A DNA stretch of 64,000 bases from Rhodobiaceae bacterium UBA7804 (lineage in GTDB: Bacteria; Pseudomonadota; Alphaproteobacteria; Parvibaculales; Parvibaculaceae), in NCBI GenBank assembly GCA_002480495.1, contig DLCG01000008.1, positions 1-64,000 on the forward strand. The letters are read 5' to 3'. Position numbers and translations under genes: made by a program. Numbering within the stretch: position 1 is the stretch's first letter; every line of letters starts with the position of its first letter. This document shows, piece by piece, positions 43,975 to 53,279 of this stretch. A model generated the notes under the pieces. The model was given only the letters and a program-made list of their open reading frames with translations. It searched no databases and was not told where the DNA came from.

Positions 43975-45231
43975 ATGTCCAGCTTCAAATCCGATTTCCT
44001 GCGCGAACTGCAAGCGCGCGGCTTCATCCACCAGCTTTCCGATGCCGATGCCATCGATGCCGACGCCGTGGAGAAGATGCTGACCGGGTATATCGGCTTC
44101 GACGCAACGGCGCCGAGCCTCCACGCGGGCAGCCTTGTCCAGATCATGCTGCTGCGCTGGCTGCAGAAGACCGGACACAAACCGATCGCGCTGATGGGCG
44201 GCGGCACGACCCGTATTGGCGATCCGAGCTTCCGCGACGATGCGCGCCCGCTGCTGACCGACGAGAAGATCGACGAGAACCTCGCGGGTATCAAGAAAGT
44301 CTTCGCCAGATTCCTGACCTTCGGCGAAGGCCGAACTGACGCCATCATGGTCAATAATCGCGATTGGCTGGACGATCTGCGTTACATCGATTTTCTTCGG
44401 GACTATGGACGCCACTTCTCGGTGAACCGGATGCTCTCCTTCGAGAGCGTAAAGATCCGGCTCGAACGCGAGCAGAACCTCTCCTTCCTCGAATTCAACT
44501 ACATGATCCTGCAGGCCTACGATTTCGTGGAGCTGAACAGGAAATATGGCTGCTCGCTGCAGATGGGCGGATCGGATCAGTGGGGCAACATCGTCAACGG
44601 GATAGAACTCGGCCGTCGCGTGGATGGGGCAACGCTGTTCGGCCTCACCAGCCCCCTTCTGACGACATCCTCCGGTGCCAAGATGGGCAAGACGGCGAAT
44701 GGCGCCGTCTGGCTCAACGCGGAAATGCTTTCGCCCTATGACTACTGGCAGTACTGGAGAAACACGGAAGACGCCGATGTCGGCCGCTTCCTGAAGCTCT
44801 TCACGGAATTGCCGCTCGACGAGATCGCCCGCCTCGAAAAGCTCGAAGGTGCGGAAATCAATGAGGCGAAGAAGGTTCTGGCAACTGAAGCGACCGCGAT
44901 GTTGCACGGGCGCGAAGAAGCCGAGAAGGCGGCGAATGCGGCCCGCACCGCGTTCGAGGAAGGTGCGATCAGTGCAGATATGCCAACGGTTGAGATCGAG
45001 ACTGGCTCCCTTGAAGCGGGATTGGGCTTGTTGACCGCGCTCGTGCAGGCGGGGCTTTGTTCTTCCACCAGCGATGCGCGCCGCCAGATCAAAGGTGGCG
45101 CCGTACGCGTCAACGACGCTCAGATCGGCGACGAGAAGGCCGCGCTGACCGGTAGCTCTCTCACGGCCCAAGGCGTCATCAAGCTTTCACTGGGCAAGAA
45201 GAAGCACGTTCTTCTGAAACCGAAGGCATAA
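43975..45231 (+). CDS. tyrS: Tyrosyl-tRNA synthetase
   Basis: This class I synthetase charges tRNA-Tyr. It has 418 residues. The HIGH-type motif reads PSLHAGSLV after YIGFDATA, the tyrosine site is in NYMILQAYDF and GGSDQWGN, and the KMSKS motif reads AKMGKTANG. The C-terminal S4 RNA-binding domain is at about 350-410 (STSDARRQIKGGAVRVND). ATG 43975 is where homology starts; the frame runs back to 43879. Confidence 0.97.
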   Translation: MSSFKSDFLRELQARGFIHQLSDADAIDADAVEKMLTGYIGFDATAPSLHAGSLVQIMLLRWLQKTGHKPIALMGGGTTRIGDPSFRDDARPLLTDEKIDENLAGIKKVFARFLTFGEGRTDAIMVNNRDWLDDLRYIDFLRDYGRHFSVNRMLSFESVKIRLEREQNLSFLEFNYMILQAYDFVELNRKYGCSLQMGGSDQWGNIVNGIELGRRVDGATLFGLTSPLLTTSSGAKMGKTANGAVWLNAEMLSPYDYWQYWRNTEDADVGRFLKLFTELPLDEIARLEKLEGAEINEAKKVLATEATAMLHGREEAEKAANAARTAFEEGAISADMPTVEIETGSLEAGLGLLTALVQAGLCSSTSDARRQIKGGAVRVNDAQIGDEKAALTGSSLTAQGVIKLSLGKKKHVLLKPKA

Positions 45232-45237
45232 GGAAAT

Positions 45238-45272
45238 CAGGCCCTCCCCGTTCCCGGAGAGGGCCTGTTCCT
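45238..45272 (+). terminator. Intrinsic terminator of tyrS
   Basis: CAGGCCCTC pairs with GAGGGCCTG and is followed by TTCCTG. A pyrimidine-rich tract follows further on. It lies just past the tyrS stop. Confidence 0.7.
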
Positions 45273-45350
45273 GAACGCTCCCTTATTCTTCTCTTTTTTC
45301 TTCTTCTTGTTTGGCGTTCCGCGGCTATTGGCTGCCGCTTATTCTCATAT

Positions 45351-46487
45351 CTACTCGGCAGCGGTCGTTGCGCTCAGCGCAAAGATGGCGGCGTCGCCGC
45401 CTGCACCGTTGAGCTGCTGGAGATATTTAATCCCCTCTTCGGCAATGTCGTCTCCGACCATGCGATCGCCTTCGCCGTAAAGCTCGGCCATGTCGACATA
45501 GGCGGCATACATCGGCGCGGTACGGTTCGTTATGATGCCCGCCTTGACCAGCGTCTTGATGAGAACCCGGAAGACGTTGGTCGATTCCTGCAGCTCCTTG
45601 CGCATGTTCCTGTCGGTCAAGGCTTCCGCAAGCGCCCCCTGCACCCAGCGCCAGTCGAGACCGATGCGCTCGTAGATTTCCTTCTTCTGCTCGGGGCCGG
45701 TGGAATTGCGCATCAGCGTCATGAAGACCTCAAGCGCCCAGTCCTCGATCAGATCGCGTTCGGCTTCCGGCAGGTTCGGCACCGTGCGGTCGGCCCATAT
45801 CTTGCCGAACTTGTGATGGAAGGCTTCGTCGGTCATCACCAGCTGCATCAGGCGGCGCAGCAGCGGATCGTTAGTCTTTGCATAGAAGGTCGCGAAGGTA
45901 CCCATGGCGAGGCCCTCGACGATCATCTGCATGCCGACAAGCTTCTTCCAGACGAGCGGCGTAGCGACGATCTCGCACAGAAGTTTTTCGAGCACCACGC
46001 CGCAGGGTTTGGGCTTGCCCCAGCGCGCCTGAACATATTTCGCGAAGCCCGTCACATGGCGCGCTTCCTCGCGTGTCTGGTTTGCAGCGTATTCCTGAGC
46101 GCCCGGATCCTTCAGGATGTGGCAGAGGCTCGCCGAAAGTGCGAGCGCGCCCTGCTCGCCATGCAGGATGGACGACATGGTCCAGCGCACGCTCTCGTTC
46201 ACGAGATAGATTTTCTGCTTCTCGTCCAGCTTATCGGAGACCGCCGTCTTCAGTTCCATGTTGAAGTCGGCCGGCATGAGGAGCTCATTGTCGAGATCCC
46301 AGGGCTGCGAGTAGTCGATGTACTTGCTGTCCAGCGGGTCCCAGAAGTGATCGTGGGTCGCCGAAATGATCTTGTCGAAAGCGGTCGAACGGTTGCCGTA
46401 GCGGTCGACATCCATCATCGCCGGAAAGTCGTCCGGCGCCACAGCCTCATAGGCTGCGTCCGTCGTCATCTTCTGATTGGTGGACAT
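45351..46487 (-). CDS. Ferritin-like di-iron protein of unknown reaction
   Basis: The protein has 378 residues. The full set of carboxylate-bridged di-iron ligands can be read: Glu111, Glu141-x-x-His144 (EEARHVTG), Glu191 and Glu221-x-x-His224 (DEAFHHKFG). This is the pattern of R2-like oxidases and oxygenases. There is no Tyr radical site I can place. It may oxidise a lipid or aromatic compound, but its reaction is unknown. It stands alone on the minus strand, about 90 bp before the AsmA-like gene's stop-side region. Confidence 0.82.
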   Translation of the reverse strand: MSTNQKMTTDAAYEAVAPDDFPAMMDVDRYGNRSTAFDKIISATHDHFWDPLDSKYIDYSQPWDLDNELLMPADFNMELKTAVSDKLDEKQKIYLVNESVRWTMSSILHGEQGALALSASLCHILKDPGAQEYAANQTREEARHVTGFAKYVQARWGKPKPCGVVLEKLLCEIVATPLVWKKLVGMQMIVEGLAMGTFATFYAKTNDPLLRRLMQLVMTDEAFHHKFGKIWADRTVPNLPEAERDLIEDWALEVFMTLMRNSTGPEQKKEIYERIGLDWRWVQGALAEALTDRNMRKELQESTNVFRVLIKTLVKAGIITNRTAPMYAAYVDMAELYGEGDRMVGDDIAEEGIKYLQQLNGAGGDAAIFALSATTAAE

Positions 46488-46578
46488 GCTCTCCCTCCTC
46501 CCAAAGCTGAGATCAATGCCGTTGGGTCAAATCATATCTGCGGAGTTGAACTCCGCAATCCAAATTTGCTTAGGGAGC

Positions 46579-49500
46579 CTAATTTTGCGGTGCAGCAGGC
46601 CCGGTCTGGTCGCCACCGCCAGGGATTTCCATGGTTTCCGCAGCCCCTGGGACCACCGGGGCGGCCTCCGAAGGAGGGTTTATTTCGCTTTTCGCCGCCG
46701 GGCTTTGGGGCTCCGGAGGCATGTTTTCGTCGAACTCGAAGATTCGGCGAAGGAAACCCGGCGCTATGGCGGAGAGCGGATTCACAACGACCGTGGGGTC
46801 GTCGGTCTGACCGCGAACGCTGTAGGTGATCGCGAAAATACCTTCGCCCTCTCTGCCCACAATGATCGGGCCTAGAACCGGAACCTGCCCGAGGAATGAG
46901 TTGATCGTATAGGCGGGCACCAGCGTTCCCTCCATGTCGATGCTATCGCTCGCGCGATCGATCTGTCCTTCCATTGTGAGGCCGATTGCCGGGCCGGACA
47001 TGCGCCCCTCCTTCAGGCGTATGCGGCTTTGCGTCATCGTGAAGGGCGCATCGAGGCTGGTGAAAAGAATGCCGTCGCCGCGCAGCGTATCGCTTATGCC
47101 TGTAAACGACCCGAGAGTGAGGATATTCGCCAGCACCGGCGCATCCACGATGCGGAAATCTTCGATCGCAAGCGAGCCCGCAAGAGGAGATCCTTCGGCC
47201 GTATCGTCATAAATACCGGTTACGCTGAGCTTTCCGCCCCTGACACTTTTCGTGAAATCGAGAGCGCTGAAAATCGTGCCCGCGTCGTCCGATGTCATCT
47301 CGAGACGACGCACACCCTTGTCATCGGGCGCAACGGCAAGCTTCAACGGCTTGCCGTCAGCCGCTGTCGCCGCCACATCGAGCGACCAGAGGGCATCGTC
47401 GATTTCGACCATGCTTACGCGAACGCCGGTGAAGCTTGTTCCGTGATTTCCGATAGCCTTGCCGATATCGGCGCGGAATGAAGACCGCCGCAACGGATCG
47501 ACGATATCCACGTCATCGAGGAGAAGCGCCGCTGCGCCTTCTTCCTCCGGACCGGTTGACGCCGCCTGTTCGTTGTCACCGCCTCCGAAGAGATTGCCAA
47601 GAACACCGCGCGCATCGAAGCGCGGGCCACGCACGACCATTTCAAGCGCTGCGTTCTCGGCGGGACCGGCCCTGAAGCTGAAATCATTGTCGGGGCCGAG
47701 TCTGACCGACGGAAAGTCCGCTGCCACGAGACGTCCGCCGGTTCCAATGGTGAAATCGCCTGCCGCACTTATTCCCTCCCCCGTCAGGGAGAAATCGGAG
47801 AGCCGGTAACCACCGTCCTCCAGCAGAAAAACGTCGAACGCCGCAAGGGCCGGAATACCCGGTTCCTTTCGCCATGCCGCATCGTCCAGTTTGGCCACGG
47901 CATTCGTCAAATCCGCCCGCACGGAGGCGCGATCCACATTGCTGCCGTTACCCATGATCGTCGCGTCGACCACAGCAGGTCCGGTCACGAACGCGTCAAG
48001 TTTCAATCCGATGGCCGCAAGCGCGGTATCGTCTACCTCACCCCGCAGGCGATAGACCGATCCCGGAGTCACTTCGGGTCTGAAATCCTCTTTCCATTCA
48101 AGGTCCACGCGGACTGCATCGTTGAGAACGATCGGGCCGGAAGCCGTGAGACCGGCCCTGTTCACCGTCAGGTCGAGTGTGCCGCCGGTCAGGGAAAGGT
48201 TTTCCCGCAAACCGGTGATAGACGCATTCTCGATATGCGCCGTGCCCGAAAACTCAACCTGGTCCATCTGCACATGCTTGACGAGCGGAAGGGAAATCCT
48301 CGCGTCGAGCGTACCCTGTCCACCGACATTGGAGGGGGCGATGCCGAAATCGCTGATGAAGTGAAGAGGGTCGTGATCGAGCACGCCGAGAACGTCCGAG
48401 GTTGCGCCCGAGGCCTTGAACGAAATATGTCCCGGCGCGCCTTTCCGGCTCAGTTCGTCATTGTAGAAATGGCCATCGCTTATGAGGACTTCGCCCTTGT
48501 TTTCCTGTCGAATGACTGCGGACGATATCCACGCATCGAAACGATCCCCGAGAATCCGGCCTCTCCCCTGAAGGTTCTCCATGGGCGGCAGATCGCCGAG
48601 GTAGCGCATTGTCTGCCCCGTCGCCGCGAACTCGAAGCGCAGACTCTCCTCCGGCAGCGGCACGTGATCGGCCGCATCCGCGATCATGCCGGGCGCAAGA
48701 TCGATATCGAAGGAGCCGCTATCGACCATTCCGCCGAGAAGGTTCTTGCCGACCCATTCGCGCGCACCCTTGGCAAGAGGCAGCGGCCATATTGCCTTCA
48801 AAGCCTCGAAGGCCATGGGCTCTATCTCGCCCTTTATTTTCACCATCGGCGAGCGTGCGGCGTTCGCGACCTTGCCGGAGAGCCGGATACCGCCACCGCC
48901 CGCGCCAACGAACAGCTCGTCGATATCCGCACTAAGCACGTCGAAATCGATATCGGCCTTCAGGACCGCCTTTTCGAGATCAACCGGGCCAACGAAGAAG
49001 CCGGGAACTTCCGTGTGAAACCCGTCCACTTCGAGATCGGTGCGGATGGAAGAAATATCGAGCCCCTTCCTGACGCGATAATCGAGTGTGCCGGACAATG
49101 ACGCCTCATGCAGTCCGGCTTTCACGGCGAACCTTTCGATCTTGATCCGCTGCAGAAGCCCATCGATTGTGATGTCTCCTTCGGCCTCTTCCAGCGGGAT
49201 CGAGGTTTCCCAAGGTGCCGGAAGGTCGATTTCCCCGGCGCCTGCTCGAATGGAAAGCTGTCCAGAGCGAACCGCACCATTGCGGCCGATGCGAAGCTCA
49301 CCGTCTGCGAAGAGCGGCGCATCGAAGATTCCATAGTCGGAAAGCGAAGGCGCCGTTTTCGCCAGCGCGGCCGGAACGAGATCGGCGACGCGCGCCTCGA
49401 TATTCGCCTCGTCAGCGCCCACCGGCAGCTCCCCGTTCATCTCAAGTGTGGCCAGGGTATCGCCGATGGCGAACTTTGCGTGAAGAACACCTGCAAGCCC

Positions 49501-50169
49501 TCCATCGCCCCTGTAGATGACGAGGTTCGCTTCCGGTGCGTCGAAGTTGAGACCGTTCACCTCGTCCACGAAGCGAAGATCGGCGTTGCGGATACCGAGA
49601 CGCGTCAGATAGCCGAGCGGCGAGGAACGGTCGTCATCCGAGACGATCGCTTCGAGCATGGGACCAATCAGGGAGCGCTCTTCCGACTCCGGTTCACGGC
49701 TTTCCGTCCCGGCCAGCGCAAGCGTGATACCCGTACCGGGGCGGCGCAGCACCGTAGCCCTCACGCCGAAGAGATCGACGGCGCTCGGCGCAAGCGTGCC
49801 GCGAAGAAGCGCGGGCAAGCTGAGTTCGAAAGCAAGTTCGGGTACCCGGGCGACCTCGTTGCCGTCCGCTCCGGTGAGCCGAACATCCCGAAGCCTCAGC
49901 GACAGCTCCCTGTCTTCCGCCGACCAGATGAGAACTGTGTCCTCGATTGCCAGCTCGCCGCCTTGAAGCGAAGGAGCGGCGGCGTCCTCGATCATCTGGT
50001 TGAGAAGGGAAAGGGACAGGGGGCCCGAGGAGAGCTGCCAGGCAAGAACGGCAAGGAGCGTTGCCGTTACGGCCACGGCTACCCCAACCACTTCCAGTAA
50101 AATCTTACTACTTCGACGGATCAAGAAAGGCTGCTGCTCCTCTCGCTTGCCGTGCCATGGAAACCGCAC
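46579..50169 (-). CDS. AsmA-like/YhdP-family membrane-anchored protein
   Basis: This very large protein (1196 residues) has one N-terminal membrane helix (about 28-50) and a long periplasmic part made of beta strands, as in the AsmA/YhdP/TamB group that bridges inner and outer membrane for phospholipid transport. The C-terminal AsmA2-type segment VPVLGPIIVGREGEGIF supports this, and the last 50 residues are Pro/Glu-rich. The start is weak: GTG 50169 has no clear ribosome-binding site. No partner gene is adjacent. Confidence 0.85.
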   Translation of the reverse strand: MRFPWHGKREEQQPFLIRRSSKILLEVVGVAVAVTATLLAVLAWQLSSGPLSLSLLNQMIEDAAAPSLQGGELAIEDTVLIWSAEDRELSLRLRDVRLTGADGNEVARVPELAFELSLPALLRGTLAPSAVDLFGVRATVLRRPGTGITLALAGTESREPESEERSLIGPMLEAIVSDDDRSSPLGYLTRLGIRNADLRFVDEVNGLNFDAPEANLVIYRGDGGLAGVLHAKFAIGDTLATLEMNGELPVGADEANIEARVADLVPAALAKTAPSLSDYGIFDAPLFADGELRIGRNGAVRSGQLSIRAGAGEIDLPAPWETSIPLEEAEGDITIDGLLQRIKIERFAVKAGLHEASLSGTLDYRVRKGLDISSIRTDLEVDGFHTEVPGFFVGPVDLEKAVLKADIDFDVLSADIDELFVGAGGGGIRLSGKVANAARSPMVKIKGEIEPMAFEALKAIWPLPLAKGAREWVGKNLLGGMVDSGSFDIDLAPGMIADAADHVPLPEESLRFEFAATGQTMRYLGDLPPMENLQGRGRILGDRFDAWISSAVIRQENKGEVLISDGHFYNDELSRKGAPGHISFKASGATSDVLGVLDHDPLHFISDFGIAPSNVGGQGTLDARISLPLVKHVQMDQVEFSGTAHIENASITGLRENLSLTGGTLDLTVNRAGLTASGPIVLNDAVRVDLEWKEDFRPEVTPGSVYRLRGEVDDTALAAIGLKLDAFVTGPAVVDATIMGNGSNVDRASVRADLTNAVAKLDDAAWRKEPGIPALAAFDVFLLEDGGYRLSDFSLTGEGISAAGDFTIGTGGRLVAADFPSVRLGPDNDFSFRAGPAENAALEMVVRGPRFDARGVLGNLFGGGDNEQAASTGPEEEGAAALLLDDVDIVDPLRRSSFRADIGKAIGNHGTSFTGVRVSMVEIDDALWSLDVAATAADGKPLKLAVAPDDKGVRRLEMTSDDAGTIFSALDFTKSVRGGKLSVTGIYDDTAEGSPLAGSLAIEDFRIVDAPVLANILTLGSFTGISDTLRGDGILFTSLDAPFTMTQSRIRLKEGRMSGPAIGLTMEGQIDRASDSIDMEGTLVPAYTINSFLGQVPVLGPIIVGREGEGIFAITYSVRGQTDDPTVVVNPLSAIAPGFLRRIFEFDENMPPEPQSPAAKSEINPPSEAAPVVPGAAETMEIPGGGDQTGPAAPQN

Positions 50170-50353
50170 AAATGAGGCGAAAGCGAGTCAGGAAGGTTTT
50201 ATCGTCTCCCCTCGGAGAAGTCTGCATTTTTGCCTGCCCCTTCGTCTCTTTCAGGATAAAGCCTTAACCCCTCTGGCCAGGCTGGAAACGAAAGACCATA
50301 TTCGCTTCGCCGCTCAGGCTGGCGGCGCGTAAGGATCACAAGGAGGCAGGGAC

Positions 50354-50953
50354 ATGGCGAAGGCTGCACCCCCAAAGGGCACGAAGGTGGCGACGAAGAC
50401 GAAACCGGCGGCAGCGGCAAAGACCGCCGCGAAGAAGCCCGCGGCGGCCAAGTCCTCCCCAAAGGCAAAGACAAGTGCGGCGGGTGACGCGCTGCCATCG
50501 GCCGGCAGCAAGGCCCCTGCCTTTTCCCTTCCCGCCGATGACGGCTCCACCGTTTCGCTGAAGTCTCTCGCGGGCAAGAAGGCCGTTCTCTATTTCTACC
50601 CCAAGGACGACACGCCCGGCTGCACGACCGAAGGCATCGCCTTCAGCGCGCTCAAGAAGAAGTTCGACGCCGCGAATACCGTGGTTCTCGGCATCTCGAA
50701 AGACTCCATCGAGAAGCACTGCAAGTTCCGCGACAAACACAACCTGACCGTCCGGCTGCTCTCCGATGAGGAAGGCAAGATGCTCGAGGCGTATGGTGTT
50801 TGGGCGGAGAAAAGTCTCTATGGCCGCAAGTTCATGGGGATCAACCGCACGACTTTCCTGATCGACGAGAAGGGCGTCATTCGTCAGGTCTGGCCGAAGG
50901 TCAAAGTGAACGGACATGCCGAGGAAGTGCTGTCGGCGGCGAAGGATCTCTGA
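50354..50953 (+). CDS. Peroxiredoxin, BCP/PrxQ family
   Basis: This thiol peroxidase reduces hydroperoxides. The core (about 50-199) has the peroxidatic cysteine in DDTPGCTTEG. The position five residues on, where PrxQ-type enzymes carry the resolving cysteine, is Ile, so it is a one-Cys form or uses another cysteine (KHCKFRD). The first 45 residues are Lys/Ala/Pro-rich like a histone H1 tail, absent in usual BCP (about 155 residues). A strong ribosome-binding site (AAGGAGG) precedes the ATG. It is five bases before the DUF455 gene, so they form an operon. Confidence 0.92.
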   Translation: MAKAAPPKGTKVATKTKPAAAAKTAAKKPAAAKSSPKAKTSAAGDALPSAGSKAPAFSLPADDGSTVSLKSLAGKKAVLYFYPKDDTPGCTTEGIAFSALKKKFDAANTVVLGISKDSIEKHCKFRDKHNLTVRLLSDEEGKMLEAYGVWAEKSLYGRKFMGINRTTFLIDEKGVIRQVWPKVKVNGHAEEVLSAAKDL

Positions 50954-50958
50954 GACCT

Positions 50959-51759
50959 ATGACCGGCAAGGCTTCTCTGGCGCGCGCCGCGCGAGACGTT
51001 CTTCTGTGCGGCGATGCGCGCGGCAAGGCGGCCCTTGCACGCGAGGTCGCTGCACGCTGGCGCGCAGGCGAACTGGAAGCCGATGGCGCGGTGGAAATGC
51101 CCGACCGGCCAAACCGGCCGGAGAAGCCGGAACTGCTCCTGCCTCGCGACATGCCGCGCCGAAGCTTCAAGGGCGAGCGGGGCCGCGTCGCCCTGCTGCA
51201 CTCCCTGGCGCATATCGAACTCAATGCGATCGATCTGGCCTTCGACATCGCTGGCCGTTTTCAGTCCGAGAAGCTCCCACGCGCCTTCTTCGACGACTGG
51301 ATCGGCGTTGGCGACGACGAGGCGCGGCATTTCACGATGCTTGAGGACCGGCTGGCGGATTTCGGCGCGCAATACGGCGACCTGCCCGCGCATGACGGTC
51401 TATGGCAGGCGGCGGAAGAAACCGGACACGACCTCCTCGCCCGGCTTGCCGTCGTGCCGATGGTTCTGGAAGCGCGCGGACTCGACGTGACGCCGGGGAT
51501 GATCGAGCGGCTGAAATCTGCTGGCGACGAGCGGAGCGCCTCCATCCTCGATACGATCTATACGGAGGAACAGGGCCATGTCGGTGCGGGCACGCGCTGG
51601 TTCATTCATCTGTGCGAGGAACGCGGCCTTGCCTCGCAGCGGGTCTTCCACGAGCTGGTGAAGCGGCACTTCCGGGGCGCACTCAAGCCGCCCTTCAATG
51701 AGGTTGCGAGACGCGCAGCGGGGCTCGAGCCCGGCTTCTATGAGCCGCTGGCCGGGTGA
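50959..51759 (+). CDS. DUF455 ferritin-like protein
   Basis: This 266-residue helical protein is of the DUF455 family. Di-iron-type ligands are visible: Glu87 in AHIELNAID, Glu121-x-x-His124 in DEARHFTML, Glu171 in VLEARGLD and Glu204-x-x-His207 in EEQGHVG. The reaction is unknown. ATG 50959 lies five bases past the peroxiredoxin stop, so the two are co-translated and may act together against oxidative stress (inference). Confidence 0.87.
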   Translation: MTGKASLARAARDVLLCGDARGKAALAREVAARWRAGELEADGAVEMPDRPNRPEKPELLLPRDMPRRSFKGERGRVALLHSLAHIELNAIDLAFDIAGRFQSEKLPRAFFDDWIGVGDDEARHFTMLEDRLADFGAQYGDLPAHDGLWQAAEETGHDLLARLAVVPMVLEARGLDVTPGMIERLKSAGDERSASILDTIYTEEQGHVGAGTRWFIHLCEERGLASQRVFHELVKRHFRGALKPPFNEVARRAAGLEPGFYEPLAG

Positions 51760-51806
51760 AGGCACCTCCATGCCGGAGGCACTTTCTGCGATATGGTGAA
51801 TCCAAA

Positions 51807-51818
51807 TTAACCATTAAC
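51807..51818 (+). promoter_or_regulatory. Candidate CtrA half-site pair upstream of the M23/bactofilin genes
   Basis: TTAACCATTAAC contains TTAACCAT, a half-site described for the alphaproteobacterial cell-cycle regulator CtrA, overlapping a second TTAAC. It lies about 90 bp before the M23 peptidase start. Confidence 0.35.
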
Positions 51819-51908
51819 ATCAAAACTCTACACGCGTATGTTGTCAGCCTGTGCCAAATTGGGGTGGAATAGGCATACAAAGATGGGGGTCATGGGGCAT
51901 TGAGGGGC

Positions 51909-53279
51909 ATGCACCAACGGCATAGCTGGGCCGATAAATTCCGCAGTTTTCTGCGGCATATGTACGTGGAGCGGCAGATCTACATCCGCAGCCACGGCCA
52001 TGTGCAATTCATCTCGTTGTCGCCGCTGACGCAGACCGCGTTCGCGGCGATTGCGTTCGTGTTCCTGAGCTGGATCGCATTCGCCTCGGTGAATGTCGTC
52101 TTCAAGGAACAGATCATCGCCGCGAAGGATCGCCGCTACATCAAGATGCAGGGCGGCTATGAGGAGAGGCTGGCGCAGCTTCAGTCGGCCTATGACGAGC
52201 TCAACGGCCAGCTTGTGATTACCGAAGAGCGCTTCCTAGCGACGACCCGGCAGCTCGAAGAAAAGCACAAGCAGCTTGCCGCGCTGATGAGCCAGCGGCA
52301 GACGGCGAGCTCTCAGCTCGACACGATGCGCCGCCGCTACGCCGCCACGCTGTCCGGCCAGAACGAAACCGCGAGCGAGGGCAACACGGTCCTCATGCGC
52401 GTCGACGGCGCCTCGGAAGGGCCGGATATCGTCCACACGACGGCGCGGCCGGAACGCGCGGAAGACCTCGAGCCATTTGTCATAGATATTAGCGAAGGCA
52501 TTGATTTCGCTGGACTTGCCGGAAGCGGCGAGGACGACAATGCGGTCGTTTCCCTGATTGATACAAGGCTTGCCCAGATCGATACGGCACAGCAGAGCCT
52601 GATCAACAATGTCGAGGAAGTGACCGACCGCCGTGTCCGGGAGCTCAAATCGATCATCAGCATGACGAAGGTCGTCGACCCCGAGGAGATGCTGGAGCGG
52701 ACAGCCGGCGATGGCGGCGAAGCCCAGGGCGGCCCCTTCATCGATCTCGCCGATACGGACGCCCTTGCCGGCGGCGGCGACGAGAGCGGCTTCGCGAAGC
52801 AGCTTTTCCGGGTAAGCCAGAATCTCAAGAAAATGGCCGATCTCGAGGAATCCATTGCCAGAATGCCTCTTGCCTCGCCGCTTGTCAGCTATCGCAAGAC
52901 GAGCAGCTTCGGCTCGCGCCGCGACCCTTTCAACGGACGGATGGCCTTCCATTCCGGCGAGGACATGGCGGCCTATTACGGCGCTCCGATCTACGCCCCC
53001 GCCAGCGGAAAGGTGACCTATGCCGGCTGGAAAGGCGGCTATGGCCGGGTGATCGAAATCGACCATGGCAACGGATTCCGCACGCGCTACGGTCATCTTG
53101 GCAAGATCTCGGTCAAGGCTGGCCAGGAAATTGCATTCCGTGAGGTCCTAGGCAAAGTCGGGTCCTCTGGACGCAGCAGCGGACCCCATCTTCACTATGA
53201 GGTCTGGTTCGACGGTATCGTTCGCAACCCCTCCAAGTTTATCGAGGCAGGGCATTATGTTTTCGCGAAGCAAGGATAA
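51909..53279 (+). CDS. M23 (LytM) family peptidase, membrane anchored
   Basis: This cell-wall endopeptidase has about 456 residues. A basic N-terminus and one membrane helix (about 45-65) are followed by a coiled coil (about 75-150) and the C-terminal LytM domain. The zinc ligands are intact: His348 and Asp352 in HSGEDMAA, and His427 and His429 in GPHLHYEVW, so it should be active. ATG 51909 is chosen; a TTG at 51900 is the only longer start. Its end overlaps the bactofilin start by 23 bases, coupling the two. Bactofilin-linked M23 enzymes shape the cell wall in other bacteria. Confidence 0.92.
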   Translation: MHQRHSWADKFRSFLRHMYVERQIYIRSHGHVQFISLSPLTQTAFAAIAFVFLSWIAFASVNVVFKEQIIAAKDRRYIKMQGGYEERLAQLQSAYDELNGQLVITEERFLATTRQLEEKHKQLAALMSQRQTASSQLDTMRRRYAATLSGQNETASEGNTVLMRVDGASEGPDIVHTTARPERAEDLEPFVIDISEGIDFAGLAGSGEDDNAVVSLIDTRLAQIDTAQQSLINNVEEVTDRRVRELKSIISMTKVVDPEEMLERTAGDGGEAQGGPFIDLADTDALAGGGDESGFAKQLFRVSQNLKKMADLEESIARMPLASPLVSYRKTSSFGSRRDPFNGRMAFHSGEDMAAYYGAPIYAPASGKVTYAGWKGGYGRVIEIDHGNGFRTRYGHLGKISVKAGQEIAFREVLGKVGSSGRSSGPHLHYEVWFDGIVRNPSKFIEAGHYVFAKQG

